Source: Devosia equisanguinis
Lineage (GTDB): Bacteria; Pseudomonadota; Alphaproteobacteria; Rhizobiales; Hyphomicrobiaceae
Reading direction: 5' to 3'
Length of the DNA stretch: 7,675 nt
NCBI GenBank assembly: GCA_945901835.1
Contig: CAMDMH010000134.1
Span: 1-7,675 of the forward strand
The notes beneath the pieces are model-generated. The model made no database searches, was not told the origin of the DNA, and saw nothing but the letters and a program-made list of their open reading frames with translations. Both the position numbers and the translations under genes were made by a program. Of this stretch, positions 5,811-7,675 are shown in pieces (within the stretch, counting starts at the first letter, position 1; each line of letters starts with the position of its first letter).

Positions 5811-6779
5811 TCAGACGCGCGGCTTGCCGCCAGCACCTGCTGACGCATCGGCCCAGTCGCGCTTCACGCCGAGATAATCGAGTACCGGCGCGGAAATGAA
5901 GATCGACGAGTAGGTGCCGACGAGGACGCCGAAGAGCATCGCAAACGAGAAGTTGTGGATCACCGCGCCGCCGAAGGTGTAGAGAACCACTAGAACCATG
6001 ATCGTCGTCGTACCCGTCAGGATCGTGCGCGACAGCGTCTCGTTGATCGACAGGTTGAGCAGTTCATTGAGCGGCATGCGCTTGAACTTGCGCAGGTTCT
6101 CGCGAATGCGGTCGGCCACGACGACGGTATCGTTCACCGAGTACCCCAGAATCGTCAGCAGAGCCGCCACGATCGACAGGTCGAATTCCAGTTGGAACAG
6201 GGAAAAAATGCCCGCTGTCAGCAACACGTCGTGCAGCAGCGCCATGATCGCGCCGAACGCGAACTGCCACTCGAACCGGAACCAGACGTAGGCCACGATG
6301 GCCAACAGCGAGCACAACACGGCGATGATGCCGGTCATCCGTAACTCGGCGGAAACGGCAGGGCCGACCACCTCGACGCGCCGCTGCGTGAACCCGTCAC
6401 CCAGTGCTGCAACGACCTTCTGCAGGGCCTCCTGCTGCTTGACCTCGCCGTCGCGGGGGTCCTTGCCCGTCTGCTGCTCGACGCGGATCAGCACGTCGGT
6501 CGGTACTCCGAACGACTGGATCTGCACCTCGCCCAGACCAAGCTTGCCGAGGCGCGAGCGCAGTTCCGTGACATCCGCCGGGCCCGACTTGGACTGCACC
6601 TCGATCATGGTGCCGCCCTTGAAGTCGACACCATAGTTGAAGCCACGCACCCCGATCACCACGAGCGACAGCACCATCGCCACGACCGAGCCCCAGAAGC
6701 ACACGCTCTTGAAGCGCATGAACGGCAGCATCGTCCCGTGCGGGAAGAAATCGAAGCCTTTGAAGTTCGGCACCAGCAT
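5811..6779 (-). CDS. secF: Protein translocase subunit SecF
   Basis: Inner-membrane partner of SecD in the SecDF complex, which uses the proton gradient to help the SecYEG channel complete protein export and membrane insertion. The 322 residues show the normal layout: a first membrane helix (about 26-46) followed by RGFNYGVDFKGGTMIEV (45-61), and a periplasmic domain of about 90 residues ending VEVVGPAVSAEL (135-146). Five further helices follow, including WFRFEWQFAFGAIMALLHD (166-184) and LLTILGYSVNDTVVVADRIR (207-226), the SecD/SecF signature. The C-terminal tail is short and polar (DWADASAGAGGKPRV). The length is usual for a separate SecF, so SecD and SecF are not fused here. The gene follows secD by 41 bases; only a weak GA-rich ribosome site (AGAAG) precedes the ATG, which could fit coupling with secD. 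Confidence 0.97.
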   Translation of the reverse strand: MLVPNFKGFDFFPHGTMLPFMRFKSVCFWGSVVAMVLSLVVIGVRGFNYGVDFKGGTMIEVQSKSGPADVTELRSRLGKLGLGEVQIQSFGVPTDVLIRVEQQTGKDPRDGEVKQQEALQKVVAALGDGFTQRRVEVVGPAVSAELRMTGIIAVLCSLLAIVAYVWFRFEWQFAFGAIMALLHDVLLTAGIFSLFQLEFDLSIVAALLTILGYSVNDTVVVADRIRENLRKFKRMPLNELLNLSINETLSRTILTGTTTIMVLVVLYTFGGAVIHNFSFAMLFGVLVGTYSSIFISAPVLDYLGVKRDWADASAGAGGKPRV

Positions 6780-6820
6780 CTTTTTTCACTTCTATCGTGT
6801 TGGTTCGAGGCGATGCGATC

Positions 6821-7675
6821 TCACACCGGCACTTCGATTTTCTGGGACTTGGCCCGCGCCGACCTGAGCCAGAGCGAGACGAGCAGCCGCGTCACCGTGA
6901 CCGCCGTGAACACCGACGTGAAGATGCCGAGCGTCAGTGTGACCGCAAATCCCCGGATCGGACCGGAGCCGAGCCAGAACATGATGATAGCAGCAGCGAG
7001 CGTCGTGAGCTGACTGTCGGCAATGGCGACGATCGCCCGATTAAACCCGGCGTCTATGGCAGCGATGGCGGTCTTGCCCGCCCGCAATTCCTCGCGGATA
7101 CGCTCATAGATCAGCACGTTGGCGTCGACCGCCATGCCGATCGTGAGCACGAGGCCGGCAATTCCCGGCAGCGTCAATGTCGAGCCGATCACCGACATCA
7201 GCGCCACGATCATCAATCCGTTCACCATCAGCGCGATGGCAGCGAAGATGCCGAACGTGCCGTAGGCGATGATCGTCACGAGGATCGTCGCTGCCGAACC
7301 GATACCGAATGCCCGCATGCCCGCATCGACGGAATCCTGTCCGAGGCTCGCCCCGACCGTGCGCTCTTCGACGATCGTGAGCTTTGCCGGCAGCGCGCCC
7401 GAGCGCAGCTTGATGGCGAGATCGTTGGCGCTCTCGACCGTAAAGTTACCCGAGATCTGCCCTGAACCGCCCAAGATCTCCGACCGGATCACAGGTGCCG
7501 ACAGCACCTTGTCATCGAGCACGATCGCAAAGGGCCGGCCGATGTTGTCTTGCGTGAAGCGGCCAAAAATCCGCGCGCCCTTCTGATTGAAGCGGAAGTT
7601 GATCACCGCCTCGTTCGTACGGCTGTCGAACCCCTGCTGCGAATCGCCGAGATCTTCGCCTTGGACGATCGGGAT
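6821..7675 (-). CDS. secD: Protein translocase subunit SecD, partial (C-terminal 285 codons, stop included)
   Basis: The C-terminal 284 residues of SecD, the large subunit of the proton-driven SecDF complex; the N-terminal part lies beyond the window edge and the reading frame is open to base 7675. The visible part starts in the periplasmic domain (IPIVQGEDLGDSQQGFDSR) and runs through AIVLDDKVLSAPVI, then GGSGQISGNFT and LRSGALPAKLTIVEERTVGA. It then enters the membrane domain: TLTLPGIAGLVLTIGMAVDA with the following NVLIYERIREELRAG is the SecD signature, and GSGPIRGFAVTLTLGIFTS is also conserved. Where E. coli SecD has DANITTL, this protein reads DSQLTTL; this may be normal for the lineage. 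No lesion is visible. It is the first visible gene of the unit; the upstream gene (often yajC) cannot be seen. Confidence 0.97.
   Translation of the reverse strand: MPIVQGEDLGDSQQGFDSRTNEAVINFRFNQKGARIFGRFTQDNIGRPFAIVLDDKVLSAPVIRSEILGGSGQISGNFTVESANDLAIKLRSGALPAKLTIVEERTVGASLGQDSVDAGMRAFGIGSAATILVTIIAYGTFGIFAAIALMVNGLMIVALMSVIGSTLTLPGIAGLVLTIGMAVDANVLIYERIREELRAGKTAIAAIDAGFNRAIVAIADSQLTTLAAAIIMFWLGSGPIRGFAVTLTLGIFTSVFTAVTVTRLLVSLWLRSARAKSQKIEVPV

Overview
The window is a GC-rich, densely coding stretch in which every supported gene lies on the minus strand, so transcription runs from high to low coordinates. The protein sequences, and the order secD, secF, Mth938-like protein, squalene/phytoene-synthase-like protein, point to an alphaproteobacterium, most likely Hyphomicrobiales (Bradyrhizobium/Rhodoplanes-like). 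That placement is inferred from family resemblance, not from a search. No RNA gene, IS element, CRISPR array, tRNA or gene-free stretch over 300 bases is visible.

Region 1 (7675 to about 3800) reads as one transcription unit: the 3' part of secD (cut by the window edge), secF, a short Mth938/NDUFAF3-like protein, a 200-residue membrane protein resembling the membrane domain of PuuD-type urate oxidases, and a squalene/phytoene-synthase-fold protein of the NDUFAF6 type. The four gaps between them are similar (41, 47, 46 and 46 bases with the starts chosen here). SecD and SecF form the proton-driven accessory complex of the Sec translocon. The NDUFAF3- and NDUFAF6-like proteins are bacterial relatives of two human complex I assembly factors. 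The unit therefore appears to join membrane-protein export with respiratory-complex biogenesis, and a little-described membrane protein sits between the two assembly-factor homologues.

Region 2 (3717 to 1750) is one large gene for an exported SGNH/GDSL-type hydrolase of about 655 residues. It has a cysteine-containing N-terminal region of about 200 residues and a catalytic domain resembling actinobacterial secreted lipases. A hairpin with an internal loop lies at the boundary with region 1.

Region 3 (1632 to 1) holds a type III (CaiB/BaiF) CoA-transferase whose stop codon overlaps by one base the start of a tripartite-tricarboxylate-transporter-type periplasmic binding protein, which is cut by the window start. 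This looks like a carboxylate uptake and CoA-activation pair. Two short palindromes precede it in a 117-base gap and could be operators.

The strongest candidates for a second look are the membrane protein between the two complex-I-assembly homologues, the loss of both Asp-rich motifs in the synthase-like protein, and the large SGNH hydrolase.
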